A DNA stretch of 64,000 bases. It comes from Fabrea salina. Lineage: Eukaryota; Ciliophora; Heterotrichea; Heterotrichida; Fabreidae. Location of the stretch: positions 1 to 64,000 of the forward strand of contig JALIHJ010000058.1 in assembly GCA_022984795.1 (NCBI GenBank), written 5' to 3'. The notes beneath the pieces are model-generated. The model was given only the letters and a program-made list of their open reading frames with translations. It ran no database searches and was not told the origin of the DNA. Shown here piece after piece: positions 63,101 to 64,000 of this stretch (within the stretch, counting starts at the first letter, position 1; each line of letters starts with the position of its first letter). The position numbers and the translations under genes were made by a program.

Positions 63101-64000
63101 TTCTCCTACGGATGTAATTGCTATAGAGTGGAAGGTCCCCACAGCAACTTGCGTAACTCTTTTTCCTTGAAAAAAACTCACTTGCAAAGGAGTAAGCATA
63201 GTTTGCATGTCTTTGATGTCAAAAAGACCTGTTACTCCGTAGTTACCTGCTCCCCAAGAGTAAACTTCACCTTGTATTGACAGAGCAAGGTTGTGTCTGA
63301 ACCCACACGCCAGCATGTAAATTCTTTTTCCTTGCAAAGTAATGATTACTGCTGGAGTGTAGGTGTCCTTTTCAATTCCGTGACCTAGTCTTCCAAACGA
63401 CCCAGCTCCCCATGTGTACACTTCCCCTTCAGAAGTCACGCACCCTGAGTGCCCTTCTCCACAGGCTATGTTTAAAACTCTTTGGTTCTTCAAAGCTTCA
63501 ACCAGCTTAGGAACAACACACCCTGAGGTGTCTCCATGGCCTAAGCGTCCGTTAGCTCCGTTTCCCCAACTGAACACCCTGAACTCCTGAGTTCTGGCCA
63601 TGCAGTGTTTTGCTCCACAGGCAATTTCGCTTACCAAGTAGTCTCCAAGTGCTTCTACTAGTTTAGGCTTGAACTGGTTAAGGGTGTCTCCGTGCCCTAA
63701 GTTCCCGTGAGTGCCTCTTCCCCAAGTATAAACTCTCCCAGAAACTCCGATGCAAGCAGTAAAGTCACTTCCACAACTTACTCTGCAAACTAGTTCAGGA
63801 AAAGGCACTTTTTGGGGAAGAAGAATGTCAGTACCCTCTGATGTGCCTAGTTGACCCACAGAGTTAACTCCCCAAGCCAGCAACTCGCCTTCTTCACCTT
63901 TGTTTTCCCCTGGTCTTTGAACTATGCACATAGTAAACTCAGACCCACAGTCTACTTGGTTTACATTTCCGTTGATTTGCTTTACTTTTCGAGGATTCCA
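60107..64000 (-). CDS. RCC1-repeat protein with C-terminal RasGAP-like domain, 5' end beyond window
   Basis: At least 1297 residues. The first ATG in the window (63931) is not the start: the frame stays open to 64000 and reads RCC1-type sequence there (KQINGNVNQVDCGSEFT). About ten or more RCC1 repeats (SWGxGxxGxLGxG) fill the N-terminal 700 residues, enough for one and a half propellers. A coil follows, and then a helical RasGAP-like region at about 830-1130 (LKTFFTKEFGGNLFRKILE, NLLYMIKAASFFIESF). A short CGVCGIP zinc-like motif lies near 1190. Whether the arginine finger of RasGAP is kept was not established. A small-GTPase regulator is likely. Confidence 0.88.
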   Translation of the reverse strand, partial: WNPRKVKQINGNVNQVDCGSEFTMCIVQRPGENKGEEGELLAWGVNSVGQLGTSEGTDILLPQKVPFPELVCRVSCGSDFTACIGVSGRVYTWGRGTHGNLGHGDTLNQFKPKLVEALGDYLVSEIACGAKHCMARTQEFRVFSWGNGANGRLGHGDTSGCVVPKLVEALKNQRVLNIACGEGHSGCVTSEGEVYTWGAGSFGRLGHGIEKDTYTPAVIITLQGKRIYMLACGFRHNLALSIQGEVYSWGAGNYGVTGLFDIKDMQTMLTPLQVSFFQGKRVTQVAVGTFHSIAITSVGEVYSWGYHGHGRLGLGSSVREDQAFPCKINSGIYGVTGGVRVVEKIAKITGSKPKVNPQVKKDPWKVVSVECGAQHSVALTGGGNVWVWGGNRTGALGIGQEIEEVVNPVVSHALKNSIVTNIACGSQHTLVTTSKGEVHTWGRGRHGQLGVGFIHQSYSPKLVEMLRDKLCVMGACGEDFSLVLTDSGEVYSFGNADKGCLGQGSTQNQLFPKQVTELISIKKISAGMNHSAALSQEGIVFVWGGGYYGRLGYGSTDNVYYPVQIHSKYLRLYQEVSCGAFHTLFIDDSGSLLGTGRKEMICSREDQNEPKEITQLSKKKFSLVSAGEEHSLAVSEDGDTYVWGFNKYGKLGNNTESEDNLTPKKLNLPRNLAQVSTRMNHNLAVTKTGEVYSWGCGSGGRLGFGSTKNVLVPTLLKNHWSSYEDSNQFLTVADELNMKDLVLSQVENGVVISRLKDLIVVLQSEDPECFHEALINKQKQIAKQLETLLSNIQNCKQEEINCLTLMNQIESKILQRTFELRLPAKDYIDVHIPKQIASNFRELESLIVCLREQPCFFSELIKYTIKKKDSYELTTLVRCIQIMFSNINFYQNTKKDSLVFLSLCKEVIAGEVNSAKNIQDVFESSLSPSALFLKTFFTKEFGGNLFRKILEKPINEAVEMINFTGEKYFSVDPRTVLSNTSQKSVESLMSDPKIKERFTQNLLYMIKAASFFIESFKALPGMLPYHIKLLMKHAYSKMMEKVWSNSEKSDSKLNKAIMKLLFSQLLVPTIQTPEAEGINTQHSKTPLLNIADILKKVFENSFYSGNYYEELNVFINNSHEQLQNTISACIEIEDTLEVDLLISTFSSHFILDSVFIQFPVNDLLKLLAIIVKYKNHVKAFQESQQVSQLIEKVGPVGVNAGSTLENYKLNFKVSSKFLFDKQAKVCGVCGIPMEANLAVKTNTEQLFKTYQTTEEDNSLVPIENACRSIPKFSANNLTEFSENLRKVVEKLLSVRTT

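Overview
This window is the end of a macronuclear chromosome from a ciliate, most likely a heterotrich (Stentor/Fabrea-like). It opens with about 360 bp of CCCTAACA telomere repeat. Genes lie on both strands, usually only 0-60 bp apart. At least one intron is exactly 15 nt long (35454-35468). All three stop codons look like true terminators: UGA ends at least four genes (Myb 14733, coilin-like 19503, unknown 30085, SLX4-like 46046). This argues against Blepharisma (UGA = Trp) and Condylostoma, and fits a standard-code heterotrich. The telomere repeat and tiny introns as heterotrich traits are established knowledge; the genus cannot be settled from this window.

Layout. 1-382: telomere. 494-36000: a very dense block. 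It holds acpS, coiled-coil proteins, an F-box protein, a PSMD5-like proteasome chaperone, an anoctamin, an LRR protein, an ERK-type MAP kinase, a CC2D2A/CEP76-like C2 protein, a Myb factor, a CCDC42/CFAP73-like protein, a coilin-like protein, a 4-TM plus long coiled-coil protein, an RRM protein of unusual base composition, FUN14-like, BBS7, malate dehydrogenase, a B-box/Kelch protein, CTU2, a CEP112-like DUF4485 protein and a J-domain-less DNAJC11-like protein. 35547-54736: surface and secreted proteins, namely a DOMON-like repeat protein, a 2744-residue Cys-rich/LamG-like membrane protein with a fresh internal 1014-bp duplication, and a 1627-residue beta-helix membrane protein. Between these sit a miniature SLX4-like protein, a TTLL enzyme, Ran, a NUDIX hydrolase and an internally duplicated 4-TM protein. 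54737-58866: much looser, with long non-coding stretches, a small RPA70N-like protein, a decaying 5-phosphatase, a WD40 propeller with an inserted F-box, and a relic of the large surface-protein family. 58867-64000: a coiled-coil protein, an unknown protein and an RCC1-RasGAP gene that runs off the right edge.

Many products are ciliary or basal-body related (BBS7, CC2D2A/CEP76-like, CCDC42/CFAP73-like, CEP112-like, TTLL, several coiled-coil proteins), as expected for a large ciliated cell. No virus, integrated element, CRISPR array or convincing RNA gene was seen. The most notable points are the 3-12 bp spacers between divergent start codons, convergent genes sharing 4-bp stop overlaps, two genes rebuilt by recognising tiny introns, the minimal SLX4-like protein, the F-box set inside a WD40 propeller, the DNAJC11 without a J domain, the recent module duplication, and the two decaying genes in the loose region.
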